Position numbers and translations under genes: made by a program. A stretch of DNA of 64,000 nt. Origin: Vandiemenella viatica. Lineage: Eukaryota; Arthropoda; Insecta; Orthoptera; Morabidae. Location: NCBI GenBank assembly GCA_031002005.1, contig CM061920.1:111342095-111406094 (forward strand), in the 5' to 3' direction. Positions 1 through 10,757 of this stretch are shown here, one piece after another. The notes beneath the pieces were generated by a model. That model had not been told where the DNA came from. It was given only the letters and a program-made list of their open reading frames with translations, and searched no databases. Numbering within the stretch: position 1 is the first letter of the stretch; each line of letters begins with the position of its first letter.

Positions 1-845
1 AAAACTGTGTGCTCCACACAATAGTCCTCATCAAACTCATATCATCACGGACATATGCGGAGTGCTATGAGAATGTTGGACCTCTAAGTTGGAGATTTAT
101 AGTCACGGTTAATCAAAAAGTACAGTGCGAAAGATATATCTGCCACTAGAATGATAAAATAACCAGCTGATAAGTTTCAGCTAATCAACTGACAGAAGAC
201 GAGACACATTCTTTTTATAGCATTAAATCAAGGTTGTTCCAATACTGGGACGAAACATCTTAAAGCGTCGCCATACTCAACACGGGAAGAACTACATACG
301 TGACAGCTGGCGACCTGACCGTCCTGGTTAATATGTTTGAGCAGTTTCAGTAACCATCTAGCTGTCACTTCAGTCCTTGCAGTCAGATTAGGCAGAAAAA
401 GATTAATTTTTCCTTAGTTTTCATTTCAGTATCTTATTTTAATCTTGTGTACAAATAAGCATGTTTAAAATTTTTTTTTCTCTCACCCGCGGTCATAGAT
501 GCATTCAAGTTTCTCTACTTCGTCGATAGTAATGAAAACACTGTCGTTCGCGTACGCTATAAAAGCATTTGCACAATTTATAATATTTTTTTTGTCACCA
601 TTGTGTCTGATTTTAGTAAAGCTAAAACAATTGAACAAACAAATTGCGGCTTCCATGAATAATGCCTAGTGTCTCTCTGACCTCGCAGCAATGTAACCGA
701 AGCGGATGAAGTTAATAAGTTCATTATGCACATTAAAATGGAGATCCAGACAGATGAGTAGTTTAGGTAAAAGAATGTCACGTCCCTCGGCACACAATGC
801 ACTACCACATCAAACAAAAATATAGCTAAATAAGGATTATAGCAG
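1..845. other. No feature recognised
   Basis: AT-rich sequence with only short, unconvincing reading frames. I see no repeat boundary, transposase or tRNA-like motif. Confidence 0.5.
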
Positions 846-1130
846 TAATTCCGTGTGGTCGTAATGACCTGGTGACAGGGTTTCTACTGGCTGTGCATTC
901 CTCCCATGTTGCAGCCGCCTTAACCTAACTCCGTATGCCTGTCGGTTGCAGGGGACATACTGTTTAACGTGGAATCCGAACCATGGAAGCGTTCTGGCGT
1001 ACTTCACATAACACAACTAGCTGTGCCAGAGGTGAAGGTGGGGTTAGGGGCATATGAATATCCCTGTCGAGACAGGGAAACGCACCGGGGACCCTCCGGT
1101 CCCCTTAACCACTAAGCCGCCAGACCATTC
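846..1130 (-). mobile_element. tRNA-derived SINE, family B
   Basis: Read on the minus strand it begins with a tRNA-like head (GGCGGCTTAGTGGTTAAGG, box A-like). The body contains CACAGCTAGTTGTG and AAGTACGCCAGAA and ends near CACCAGGTCATTACGACCAC. The same body, in the same order, recurs on the plus strand at 9979-10278, which defines it as a dispersed family. Within the head the box B region is replaced by a short GC-rich inverted repeat (GACCGGAGGGTCCCCGG). Transcription would be by RNA polymerase III and mobility would depend on a partner LINE; both are family knowledge. No clear target-site duplication was found. Confidence 0.7.
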
Positions 1131-2545
1131 AAAGAGAGGATTGCAAAAGTGAAGAACAGACAAAACCGACATTATGCCTGTGGCAACTGCAGTAAGTTGT
1201 CAAGATATTTATTATAGCGAGGAAATACGTAGTTTTTACACAACAAATTTTTAGAAATTTAAAATAACTACAAATTTTTGATACTGACAACAGTAAAAAG
1301 TTTAGTGCCAATGTGTTCGTCAGAGCAGAATTGTGGAGAAAGTGCCTGTGGAAAGTATAACTGTTTCTTCAATTTGAGGAGAAAAATTCATCGCCGTCTG
1401 TTGTGCTTCCTTCAGAAGAAGAAAATTAGACCTACTGAAATATACGCTTACTCTGGCAGTTTGCTATGACTAGATGCGCTCTTCCCATTGAGACTTCACC
1501 TCTAATTTAGAGATTAGGAAATGAGATTAATATCAGATATTAATCATGGAAAATGTTAGAAATTTCAAAGAACGGCCGTTTATCTGCACATTTACGTAAG
1601 TTCATTTAATTCAAACAGACTGACCACCAAATAAATTACTGGTTCATAAAGATTAAAGACGTGAGATGTCGACTACCCTTTCTGGATACTTCTCTTTCCG
1701 TTGTGCTAATAGAAGTGAAATAAATTGGTGAAGTGCAATGTTATAAGATCTGAGATGCATACTCACACATCATTAAACGGTACGGCAAGAAAACAGATTA
1801 ACAGCATATGTGATAATCTCAGTCTGTTAACATGGTGTCGTGCAGCATTCACTGCGCTGTATACAGAATATTTAATATGTCCGACAGAATTTGCAAAGCG
1901 ACATGTGAAATGTTGCGAATGTTCGTTAAGCGTTTTAGCAACACGTAACAATGCGCACAGACATCCTTTAAACTCATAAATTTTTAATTCAGTCTCTTGT
2001 TTTAAGGCTTCGAAAATGTATCAGTACTATAAGAATTTCACACACTAATCGCCTGTTTGATTTCGCGACACTGATCTGAGGCATGGCGTCTCTACAGAGC
2101 AGACAGCAAATTGATGCCACTTCCTATTGTGTTAAGTGGTTGCCATCAAGGGATCGCTGTTCCTTACTTTTTATCGTTACGTAATACTAGTGCTTTCTAG
2201 GAAAATATGATTTGGGAGTTTACAACTACTTGTAATGTTTAGTTTCATTTTTTAATACCATAGTGAGTGCTAGTAGCTGTTAAAGCTGAAAGAGAAAGTA
2301 AGCAGAATCCAACCCTTATCATTTAAATGGCATTTAGCCGTTTCGAACGTACAACCAGAGACATTTTTGTTTATATAATGACTCAAGAACTATATTTGTT
2401 ACTCGTTTTATTGTAGTAGACAATGGGAAAGACAAAACATCTACACAGCACTCCCATACCCTAAGCCATACTCTAACAGGTAGCCTTCAGTGTGTGAGAT
2501 CGGTCCTTTAGCACCTACATCAAGGGTGCTGGATACTCTTGAATG
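1131..2545. other. No gene recognised
   Basis: AT-rich sequence with short ORFs only. A short tract near 2320-2350 (AAATGGCATTTAGCCG) also occurs in the 3' part of the SINE at 34250-34430, so it may be a fragment of that family. Confidence 0.45.
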
Positions 2546-2613
2546 TAATTATTATTTAGCAAATACGCCAATACAACTGCAGTTGTATTGGCGTATTTAC
2601 TAAATAATAATTA
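2546..2613. repeat. Near-perfect 68-bp palindrome
   Basis: Two 34-base arms (2546-2579 and 2580-2613) are reverse complements with one mismatch (TTTAGCAAATA against TTTAGTAAATA). They meet at a PstI-like centre, CTGCAG, with no loop. It could be a minimal foldback transposon or a replication-generated palindrome. Confidence 0.85.
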
Positions 2614-2795
2614 ATTTAACAAGCAACTGTGGAAGAAATGGCCTGCAATAATCAACTCTTGAATGTGTTCACACGACAATACGTACAGTGGAGAAATCTA
2701 TCACATCGCTGGTATATGTGTAGCTAGTTCGACTCTTCGTGGGTGAAAAGTTCTCGCCCTGACATAGTGGTTATATTACCATCAAAACATTTTTT

Positions 2796-3990
2796 TTTTT
2801 TTTTTTTTGTGTGATTTTGGTACACGTGTAGCAAATTTCAAATTTTTCTGTGAGGTATTTTTCTTTATAAGGGTTTCTAAAACATATGTGACTCGTGTGG
2901 ATAAACCAGAATATCGTGACGTCATAAAATTAATCGTTTTGGATGGTTTATCACCAACGAATATTCGTCCAAGATTGATAAAGACGTATATGAGAAGTCT
3001 ACTCTTTTATTTTAAGCAGTGAATAATTTAAATTTGCTTCTACATCTCTTGATGATGATTCACAATACGGACAGCCAAAAATTGCATCCACAGATGAAAA
3101 CTATTTGGTATTAGACAATAGGAGATTAAAGGTGTCAAACATAGGTAAGGCTTATCAGAAGAAATGGTACGGTACAATTTAAATCAAACACTAAATTTGA
3201 GAAAGATTTTTGGCAACATGGGTGCTGTATTTGTCAAATGCTGACTCCCCCCCCCCAAAAAAAATGGAAAATGAATTTCTCAACAATACTTGGAACTTTT
3301 TTAAAAAGAATCCTCCCAATTTCGTGCGCCGATGTGTTACTGTGTATGAGACGCAAGTCCAACACTGCGCGCGAAAAACGAAACAGCAATCAAAACAGCG
3401 GGCAGAAGCCGGTGGCTATTCACCAATCTGGGGCATGTCAATTTCTACTGCCAGAAATGTCGTTACCAGAATTTTCTTGAATGGAGAAGGGATTCTTCCT
3501 ATTTATTACATTTAAAATGGTACGACGATAAGTGGAAAATACCTCTAAATCAACTGGATGAAACAATTAACAAAACATTTCTTCTTTACCAAAGACAGCA
3601 ATCATAATTCATCGGAATAATACACCTACCCACAAAGTTGCGTTTGAAATTGGAAAACTGAGGGACCTCATATATAAATTGTCGGACCATCCATCCTTTT
3701 GTCGGTATTTGGCTCCCTCCAAGTCCTAATATTGAGTCAAAGGAAGACGTGACAACAAACGTATATGGTTAGTTATCTACCTACAAGAATCGCACTACAA
3801 GGATGGAATACATTAATTGGAGAAACGAACAAAGTGAATTCAACGAAAGGAGGGCTTACGTCGAAAATAAATGAATGTTTTTTACTGAAGAGACTCTTTT
3901 TCTGACAGGAATTTTTTTTTTCGTTATCTCTCGTCCAGTTTAGATAGAGCAGCTTTATGACGAAATATTTTTGACAAAAGTTATTACCTG
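2796..3990 (+). pseudogene. Mariner transposase relic 1 (irritans-like)
   Basis: Successive frames give pieces of one mariner transposase in the right order. An N-terminal helix-turn-helix piece (EYRDVIKLIVLDGLSPTNIR, about 2895-2960) is followed by a middle piece with FVRRCVTVYETQ and KQQSKQRAEAGG (about 3320-3420). A catalytic-core remnant HRNNTPTHK (about 3610) follows, and the C-terminal ESHYKDGIH / LEKRTK lies near 3785-3830. In intact relatives these positions read VDETW, HxDNAPxH and SPDLAPSD. Here the three aspartates appear as Y, N and K, so the enzyme is dead. There are several frameshifts and stops. A run of about 19 T precedes the coding relic (2790-2808). Terminal inverted repeats were not located. 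Confidence 0.75.
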
Positions 3991-4027
3991 AAATAATCGT
4001 CTTTGATAGAGGTAAGATTTTGTTTCG

Positions 4028-4215
4028 TTGGCGCCTCCTGTTTTGAAGTCTGGCGGCGGTGCGGAGGGCAGGTCGACGGCCTGCAGCCGCCGGCCCCGGG
4101 TTCAAACCTGGACGGTTTTTTTGTCTCCGTCTGGCCCGGCCCCGCCGCCCAAATCAACACAAAGGACCTCGTCTGGTCTGGCCTCGCCGTCTGCAACGCA
4201 CGCCGAGATATGTAC
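4028..4215 (+). mobile_element. GC-rich tRNA-like SINE candidate, family F
   Basis: This is a sharply GC-rich island in AT-rich flanks with a clear box B-like motif, GGGTTCAAACCTGG, at about 4098-4111. The upstream GGCGGCGGTGCGGAGGG could be a degenerate tRNA head. No second copy is present in the window and no target-site duplication was found, so the SINE assignment rests on the box B motif and composition only. Confidence 0.35.
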
Positions 4216-4850
4216 AACTTTGCAGATGGCGCACAATGGAGATGAAACAAACATTTTCGTGTATCAGAAATCATTATGCGACGAGTATTGCATTGCTTCA
4301 TTTTTTACGATATGCGGTCATTGTTTAACCCAGTTGTACAAAATGAATCTTACGAAACGAAGACAACGGTAAGAAAATTGTAGACACATTGTGATCAGTA
4401 GCAAACTTCCTTTATATTTTTCTTTTTTAAGTAAGGAATAAATCTGTTGATGCGTATTATTATAATGTGTTTTACAGTGACCTTGCGATGCCGCACAATC
4501 TAATCACCACGTTATCTAGATTTGAACTTATCATCGTCATCTGCACAACCTGTCGTAAGGAGAGGATGAGTATGTCATCATTTCCCCACTAATCGTGTAT
4601 GCTTCGTTCTGCAGTGTGTCGAGATATTTGGTATGAAATTTTCCTTTCAGGGGGAAATTGCGAACTGCCATAGCGTTCGCATAGACTAATACCTGAAACC
4701 ATATTAATACTGGCCGATTAACAGGAATCATGTTCCAAAAGATAAATATCAATTAGGATCAATAAGTTTATTGTTTGAGCGTAACTGTTGACTTGCAAGT
4801 TACTGTCACATCTTCTTCATCGGATTGTCTCGGTGTTTCAAACAACAGGA
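4216..4850. other. No feature recognised
   Basis: AT-rich sequence between the SINE candidate and the foldback element. No convincing coding or repeat structure. Confidence 0.45.
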
Positions 4851-4900
4851 AACAACGTTATGGCGTATATAAGAACGAAGTCTTTCTCGGCGTTGAGAAT

Positions 4901-5078
4901 GTATAAACTGCTCTCGGGTGACTAGCCGAGTCAAGAGTGCGTTGTCACACGATATTTCGGCGACTAGATTCATTGCCGCCATCTTCTGGTGACTTCAATG
5001 GCGGCAATGATCTAGTCGCCGAAATATCGTGTGACAACGCACTCTTGACTCGGCTAGTCACCCGAGAGCAGTTTATAC
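4901..5078. repeat. Foldback element with 81-82 bp arms
   Basis: The left arm (4901-4982) and right arm (4998-5078) are reverse complements across their whole length, differing by one extra T in the left arm, and are separated by a 15-base loop. The outer sequence ACAACGTTATGGCG occurs at 4852-4865 and again at 5077-5090. That is either a target-site duplication of a slightly larger element (4866-5076) or part of a duplicated flank. The arm motif CACGATATTTCGGCGACTAG recurs with two changes at 37941-37960. It has no coding capacity, which is typical of foldback MITEs. Confidence 0.85.
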
Positions 5079-5235
5079 AACGTTATGGCGATTTGCGACA
5101 TATATGTCGTCAAGGACGTGCGGAATAAAATGATGAAACCAAATTAGTATAATGCTTGATGATAACTCTCCAGACATTTAAGTAACATATCAACAGAGTT
5201 TTTTTAACTATAATATGTTATAAGGAAGAGACCAC

Positions 5236-5595
5236 CTAATAGGACACATACTTGTAATAACGACTGAATGAAGAGAGTGGGTAAGCGAAAAATCGCAGAA
5301 TAAGGAGACAATTCGATATATGACTCAACCAATGAAAATCACGAATTGCAATCGGTACTAGGGACTGAAGAGGCAAACTGAGAACAAAGAAGATTTGAGA
5401 GCCACTGCCATCAGCTTGCGGTTTGCGAAGAGGAGCATCCGAAGAACAAATGGTCAGAGTCCGTGGTATAGAATGTTTATCGCAGTAATGCGTATCAAAC
5501 ACTTTTATCCCGTGCAAGCGGCGAGGTAAACCCCATAACGTAACCACATTCTCAATAAGCATGTACCAGAAAGGCATCGGCATATCTGGCTGCAT
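5236..5595 (-). CDS. Unassigned open reading frame, possible exon
   Basis: A 119-codon open frame with balanced composition in its first two thirds (contains PFWYMLIENVVTLWGLPRR and KVFDTHYCDKHSIPR). It is preceded by GTTAGCATGCAG, which could be a weak splice acceptor. It lies just downstream, on the same strand, of the two-exon candidate at 5748-6421. A GT after codon ...MDH in that gene (about 5770) would splice to it in frame, so it might be a third exon. The last third is hydrophobic and less convincing. No family recognised; it may be chance. Confidence 0.25.
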   Translation of the reverse strand: MQPDMPMPFWYMLIENVVTLWGLPRRLHGIKVFDTHYCDKHSIPRTLTICSSDAPLRKPQADGSGSQIFFVLSLPLQSLVPIAIRDFHWLSHISNCLLILRFFAYPLSSFSRYYKYVSY

Positions 5596-5747
5596 GCTAA
5601 CGTAATATTTGTTGCTTCAGAAGATGTTGTCCATTGTTACTTGTTGTCTTTCTCATCCTATCAAAAAACTTTGTGTGTTGAAGTGGAATTGTTTGATGTT
5701 GCTTTCTGCTGGCGCAGCTTAAGCCGGGTGGTCGACAATTTCGTCAT

Positions 5748-6421
5748 TCATTCATTCCAGCGGACTACATGGTCCATATTATGATAAGTTATTTGTCGGT
5801 TTGACTGCATAATCAGTTCTAGCTCTTTCCTTGAAATGGAGAATGTACTTCCAGATAAATCCTGACACGTGACAACAGTTGGTATTACTTCTGATCCATC
5901 TGCATACACTTGGTTGAAGTCGGCCCGTATAAATCTAAAGTTCATAAAGACGTAATAATAAATTTACGATTTTTGCTATATGAAATAAAGTTGGCTGAAA
6001 TATTTAATTCGTGTGGCTAATTAGAGGCCTTAAACGTTTTGTCTCTGAATACGAGTATTAGTGGAAGCTGAATATATTAAATTTCTTATCAGATTATTGA
6101 TTACATTACAGATTGTTTAGGAGTGAGTGGGGAATTACTAACACCCATCAGTTCAAACAAGTAGTCTCCAGCAGTACTCTTCTGCTGTTCAAAATCATCT
6201 CTTTCGCTTGTATCAGAAGTGTCTTGGTAGGAGTCGATTTCTTTGTTCCTGTGAGTATTCCTAATGCCTGAATATCTTGCAAGATATTCACTCATTATAT
6301 TAAGTTTCCGTAATATATAATTATAGGTGCTCCTGAGAAAAACAATCAGTAGCTTAATATCAATACGATAAGGGAGTGATGCACTGTTAAGATGTTTGTT
6401 ATGTACGCTTGCACCAAACAT
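5748..6421 (-). CDS. Candidate two-exon gene, unknown function
   Basis: Exon 1 (6421-6105) starts at an ATG in the context GTGAGCCATGT and ends at a GT donor (AAT|GTAATC). Exon 2 (5934-5748) follows an acceptor CTTTATGAACTTTAG and ends at TGA. Joining them keeps the frame through a 170-bp intron and gives about 167 residues. The first third is mildly hydrophobic (IDIKLLIVFLRSTYNYILRK). The middle is acidic and Ser/Thr-rich (SYQDTSDTSERDDFEQQ) and includes SNSPLTPKQS, which looks like a proline-directed phosphosite. Exon 2 reads ADFNQVYADGSEVIPTVVTC. Composition and the in-frame splice favour a real gene, but I recognise no family. If intron 1 is not removed, the protein would be 106 residues and end at 6101. 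Confidence 0.4.
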
Positions 6422-6639
6422 GGCTCACTGCTCGCAATATTTTTGGCGCCTTCCTTGTTGTTTATGTTTAATATTTCACAAGTCGTGTCCACTAAAGCCT
6501 GCCGTCTAACTAAAGACCTAATAGCTTTGTCGATGAACTATTCGGTCTGTGTGTTTGGTTCGTTCATATGACTAAGCATAACTGTAGATGGCTTCATTTT
6601 GAAAGACTCTTGACCTGGTGAAGCGGGGACATTGGTATC

Positions 6640-8020
6640 AACTTTTTTTTTTTTTTTTTTTGCTGTAACGAACTTCAAATTTTAACTTTACCTGTTAATT
6701 AGGTTCCTCTATACGGCTTGAGTTTAAACCTCATCTTACATATCTTGAATATGAAAATGAAATCACGGATGGAAACGTCGAGAAGGTGACAGTGGTATAT
6801 TCGACAATAGGCAGTTAAAAGTTTCTAATACAGCAGAGACCGTAGAAATGTAAGAAGGGGGGGATTGCTTCAGGAATGTAAGAGAAAACCTCGTGCAAGA
6901 TGGTTGCCGTATTTGTTGAATACAGTCCAAAAACATATGCGCAATATGTCTCGAAAGAAAGATTACTCCCAACTTAGTGCAACAGTGGGTGGAAGCAGAA
7001 CAGTCGCACCAAAAACGACGAATTCGATTTCACATGACAGAAATCTTATGGCTAGTATTTTCAGGTATGCAAAAGTATCACCTTTTATTAATTACTTTGA
7101 ACAGGGTAAAACAATAAATTGTTAATAATGAGGCCACTGAATCAATTGGGTAAACAAATTCGTGAAAGAAAACCTGCTCTATCTTTCATGAGGACAATGC
7201 ACCTTGTCGGATTTCTTATAACTGTTGATTGTGGTTTGTACAACTCGTGTTCAATTAATTTAACTCTTTAAGTCATACCCAAATTAAAAAAAGAGATTGC
7301 AGTTTTCTTTATACTCAAACAACAAGGTAATTTTAATAATGGCGCATCAAATAATATCAAGAAAAGTAACTTACGTGTAAGTCCTTTATTGGCATTAATT
7401 GCGGAACGAAATTAGTATTAGTAATTCACCTTAACAACGGCGTATTCATTTAAAACATTCATCTAATATTTGTACTAAATATAGGTTCTGAACGGAACAA
7501 TTCCTGCTTGATTTACTCATAAGCTAACGATATTGTCTCTGAGCGAATAACTATAACAACCAAACGTTCTCTAAGAATAACTGAATATCTGTCCAGCTTT
7601 ATGCCAGAAAATAAAAAAAGACACTGATAAAATTACGTATGAACGAATTATTAATATTGTTTTAAAATATTAATTTGGGAGACTATTTCCATTGTGCTAC
7701 AACCTGCCTACAAAAGGTGCTTGGGCAATGGGAAAACTGAGGGATCTGAATTGTCAGAACATGCACCCTGTTGGTCATATTTGTCCCCCTCCGAGTTATG
7801 CTTATTTCTTAATCTAAGGAAATTTGTTGCTGGAAAATGGTTTGAATCAATTGGAGACGTGGAACAGTAATAATTGGGTAATTTTTTAATTCTTCCAGAA
7901 TCTCACGTGTGGAATGAAATAAGTTCATTGGAGAAACTTTGAACAAAGTGCATTCAACTGAAGGGATCGAATAAATTTTTGAATTAAAAAACACACGTTG
8001 ACTGTTACACCGAGAATTTT
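6640..8020 (+). pseudogene. Mariner transposase relic 2 (irritans-like)
   Basis: A second, independent decayed mariner. After a T-run (about 6643-6660), scattered frames give QLGKQIRERKPALSF and HEDNAPC (about 7140-7215), where the second catalytic aspartate is retained. The next pieces, GKLRDLN and SPSELCLFLNLRKF, follow only after 7730. There the third aspartate position reads E. About 430 bp of AT-rich sequence (7262-7690) separates the two halves and is probably a later insertion or expansion. The last recognisable piece matches the mariner C-terminus (VHWRNFEQSAFN, about 7920-7955). Many frameshifts and stops. Confidence 0.65.
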
Positions 8021-8567
8021 TACCTTATTTTCCTAGTTCCATCCAATCTGCCTAGGTTATTGCCGTATGTTCTTGCCTCATTGGTGTTACGGCAAAACTC
8101 GAAGTATATGAGCAGATAAGACCTGCATTCTGCGGGATCTTTCACGCAAGTTCTTGATGAGTTCTGAATTGGTTACATATTTTTTACGATGCAGTTAATA
8201 TAATGTCTAGTCTTGTGGGAGGCTTTTAGTTATTGCGCGGGGACTTGTCACTCTTACACATACCTGTATATACGTAACCCGTGTGCTCAGAAATTTATTC
8301 ATTCCTCTAAAGCTGATATCAATCACCTCCCTTGCAAGCGACATAGAATTCTATGAAACATGTACTCAATACAACAATAATTTGAGTCGTCCAGACTTTT
8401 GGGCATTGTTTTTGTATGTCTGCCAAGTTAGGTCCTAGGTAGCATCTCAGGGTTAAGAGCAACATGGAAAGTGTTCCGTGACAAACGGCTTGTACTCAAA
8501 GATTACTGAAAAGAGAACAACGGTGTGAAAAGCATTTGGGAGAGGGAGCTTGAAAGACTCAAACATA
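8021..8567. other. No feature recognised
   Basis: Moderately AT-rich sequence with no coding or repeat signal seen. Confidence 0.4.
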
Positions 8568-8570
8568 TTA

Positions 8571-8907
8571 GGGGCGTCCATTAATTACGTGAGGTGACAT
8601 AGTGGGGGTCCGGAGATATCTCACCAAGGGGGAGGGGGGGGGGGTTGGCGGAAACCTCACGTGTGATTTTGAAATTCTTGAAGGACAGTAGAGTTTAATG
8701 AAAAAGGTCCACAAACGACACGGCTGACTATTTTAGGGGGGAGGGGGGTATAAGGTCTAGAAACGGTGTGGATACCTACAACCACCCTCGAAACAGGAGA
8801 GATAAAGAAGTCAAAATCTCACGTCACCTTAGGGAGGACTCACGAGAAAAAGAGGGGGAGAGTTCGGAATTCCGGAAAGACACCTCACGTAATTAATGGA
8901 CGCCCCC
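8571..8907. mobile_element. PIF/Harbinger-type MITE with TTA target duplication
   Basis: Perfect 26-bp terminal inverted repeats lie at 8571-8596 and 8881-8906 and start GGGGCGTCCATTAATTACGT. They are flanked by TTA on both sides (8568-8570 and 8908-8910). A 3-bp TTA/TAA duplication and G-rich ends are typical of PIF/Harbinger elements. There is no transposase frame inside. The interior has G-runs (about 8631-8644 and 8737-8748) and repeats of CTCACGT. Related, more decayed sequences are at 14402-14728 and 59322-59665. Confidence 0.8.
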
Positions 8908-8929
8908 TTAGCCGGCGTCTCTCCCAGCC

Positions 8930-9070
8930 AGCCACTGCGGAACGCGATTGGTCGGCTACCAAGACGGCGATTCAGTGTACGGTAACTGGCCATTGGTCGC
9001 TTGAAATGAGGCAAAATAATATCATTTCGTATGAAATATACTACACCGGACCATTTATAGGTCAACAAAA
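8930..9070. promoter_or_regulatory. Possible promoter-like block with two ATTGG motifs
   Basis: GCGATTGGTCGG (about 8945) and GCCATTGGTCGC (about 8990) are inverted CCAAT-box cores about 45 bp apart, followed by ATTTATAGG near 9052. A short ORF (9096-9296, 66 codons) lies downstream but is not recognisable. This could equally be chance in the flank of the neighbouring MITE. Confidence 0.15.
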
Positions 9071-9269
9071 ATAAATTTCGAAAAATTGTGACAGCTTGAA
9101 AGCGAAAATGTCAAAATACATTGTAAGAAAGTCGAAGCAATGTGGGTTCCAGACATCGGCGGGACCCATCCGTGCGGGAGAGAGAGTTACAGAACAGAGC
9201 TGCCTCCGATGGAAGAGACTGCCCAGAGGAACACAGTGTATGGAGTCGAGCAGCATGGACTGGACTTTA

Positions 9270-9545
9270 ACACGTGTTGCAGCAGTTAGGTACTGAGCAG
9301 AAGTTTCTCTTGCGTACCTAAATAATATGTTTAGTACCTAGTTTAGTATCTAGCATTAGTATTAGTATTATTATAAAATGTTACGTTGTGAACACTATTT
9401 TTACCCCTGTAAACCACCTCTGAAACACATGTTGTATCAGTTAAGTTCTGAGCAATAATTTCCCTCGTGTACCTACTAGAATATTCAGTACCTAGTAGTA
9501 GTTTCTGATGTACTTAAATAATAAAATTTAGTGCTACACTGGCTC
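9270..9545. repeat. Diverged tandem duplication, 155-bp period
   Basis: ACACGTGTTGCAGCAGTTAG at 9270 is echoed by ACACATGTTGTATCAGTTAA at 9425. In both copies this is followed by TTCTGAGCA/TACTGAGCA, TTTC, CGTACCTA/TGTACCTA and AGTACCTAG in the same order. The second copy has many substitutions, so the duplication is old. The first unit overlaps the end of a 66-codon ORF. Confidence 0.6.
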
Positions 9546-9581
9546 TTTGACTAAACAGAGAAGTGTCCACATTAAAGTTTG

Positions 9582-9977
9582 TGGTAGCAGCTCCGACTAC
9601 TGCCTACTTCCATTTTTTCCTGTTCTTAAAGAGTTAAGTAGGATTGTTTCTGTTGTTTTTAAAAGTTCCTTGTTCATCTAAGGTGGAGACCGTGCCTCTT
9701 AGAACTTCTCAGATTAACTCAGCTGCATAAGATCTCGGGCCATATGGGATAGTCATTGAACTCGGCGTTCCATGTAGTTTATGGCTGCTATGTTGCTGGA
9801 CTTTACATTAGTTTGTGACATGATAGGTTTCTCCTTATGGGAGATTTTGGTGTGTTTCACAGAAACGTCACCAGAATGATCTCTTGGATCCTCCATTTTC
9901 TTTTAAATTCGATATAAACTGTGAATTATTTCCTTCGATGGATGTATGAGGAGCCTGGTGCATTATTAATAATAGTT
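9582..9977. other. No feature recognised
   Basis: No coding or repeat feature recognised in this interval. Confidence 0.4.
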
Positions 9978-9978
9978 C

Positions 9979-10278
9979 GAGTGGTCAGGTAGCTCAGTGG
10001 TTAAGCTGTCTGACTGGAGATCGAAAGGTCTCAGGTTCGAATCCCTGCCTTGGCGGGAGTTTTTATAGGCCCTTAACCCGACCTTCCCCTCTAGCACAGC
10101 TGACTGTGCAATGTGAAGTACGCCAGAAAGCTTCCGTGGTTCAGATTCCACGCATAACTCTGTACGGTACCAGGTAGGTTTGCGGGTTGGGTTTTAAGGC
10201 AGCTACGACAGGCGGAATGCGCAGCCAATAGAAACCCTGTCACCAGGTCATTACGACTACGCGGAATTATTATTATTG
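9979..10278 (+). mobile_element. tRNA-derived SINE, family B
   Basis: Complete-looking copy. The tRNA-like head contains TAGCTCAGTGGTTAAGC (box A-like) and GGTTCGAATCC (box B). It is followed by the family B body (CACAGCTGACTGTGCAATG, AAGTACGCCAGAA, CACCAGGTCATTACGACTAC) and a tail of TTATTATTATTG. This copy is better preserved than the minus-strand copy at 846-1130. Confidence 0.85.
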
Positions 10279-10535
10279 TTAATTATAGTAAGAATTTCTT
10301 CCATTTAGGTGAACTATTACTTCCCTGCCTATAATGTCGATATATTTCAAATAATCCATCAAGTTTCATATGAGTTTGGATTTGAGAGATTCATGATTGG
10401 TTACGACATGAATTGTTTTCCCTGTGGTTGAATGCTCAGAAGCCATGGAATAATTACCTACTTACAAGCTAAAATCTGCAACGATGTTTGATGTGCAGAT
10501 TAGAAGGTAACGACATGGTGCGGGTACTACAAAGC

Positions 10536-10757
10536 CTGCTGGGTGTGCGGTAACGCTCGAGTCTGGAATTCGGGAGGACTCAGGCTCATATTCCTGACCG
10601 ACCAATCAGATTTCGATTTTCCATGGTTTCTCTAAATCATTCATGTGAATGTCGGGATGGTTACTTCAAAAGGCCAAGACCAAATTCCTTCCCGGTTTCT
10701 TCCCCCAGTCATTTCCCGCTTGTAACGACCTCAACTTCGAACAGACGTAACCCCATG
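10536..10757 (+). mobile_element. tRNA-derived SINE, family A
   Basis: Diverged copy. It has a GGTAACGCTCGAGTCTGG head, then the conserved core TTTTCCATGGTTTCTC and GGGATGGTTACTTCAAAAGG, ending with a degenerate AACGACCTCAACTTCGA tail. Box B is eroded. Confidence 0.7.

Noticed and set aside
4003..4372. Overlapping ORFs of 80-114 codons
   Set aside because: Open in several frames on both strands because of the GC-rich SINE-like block, with no protein motif.
9979..10060. tRNA gene
   Set aside because: The box A and box B motifs belong to a SINE head. The copy continues into a SINE body shared with 846-1130, and the acceptor stem does not close.
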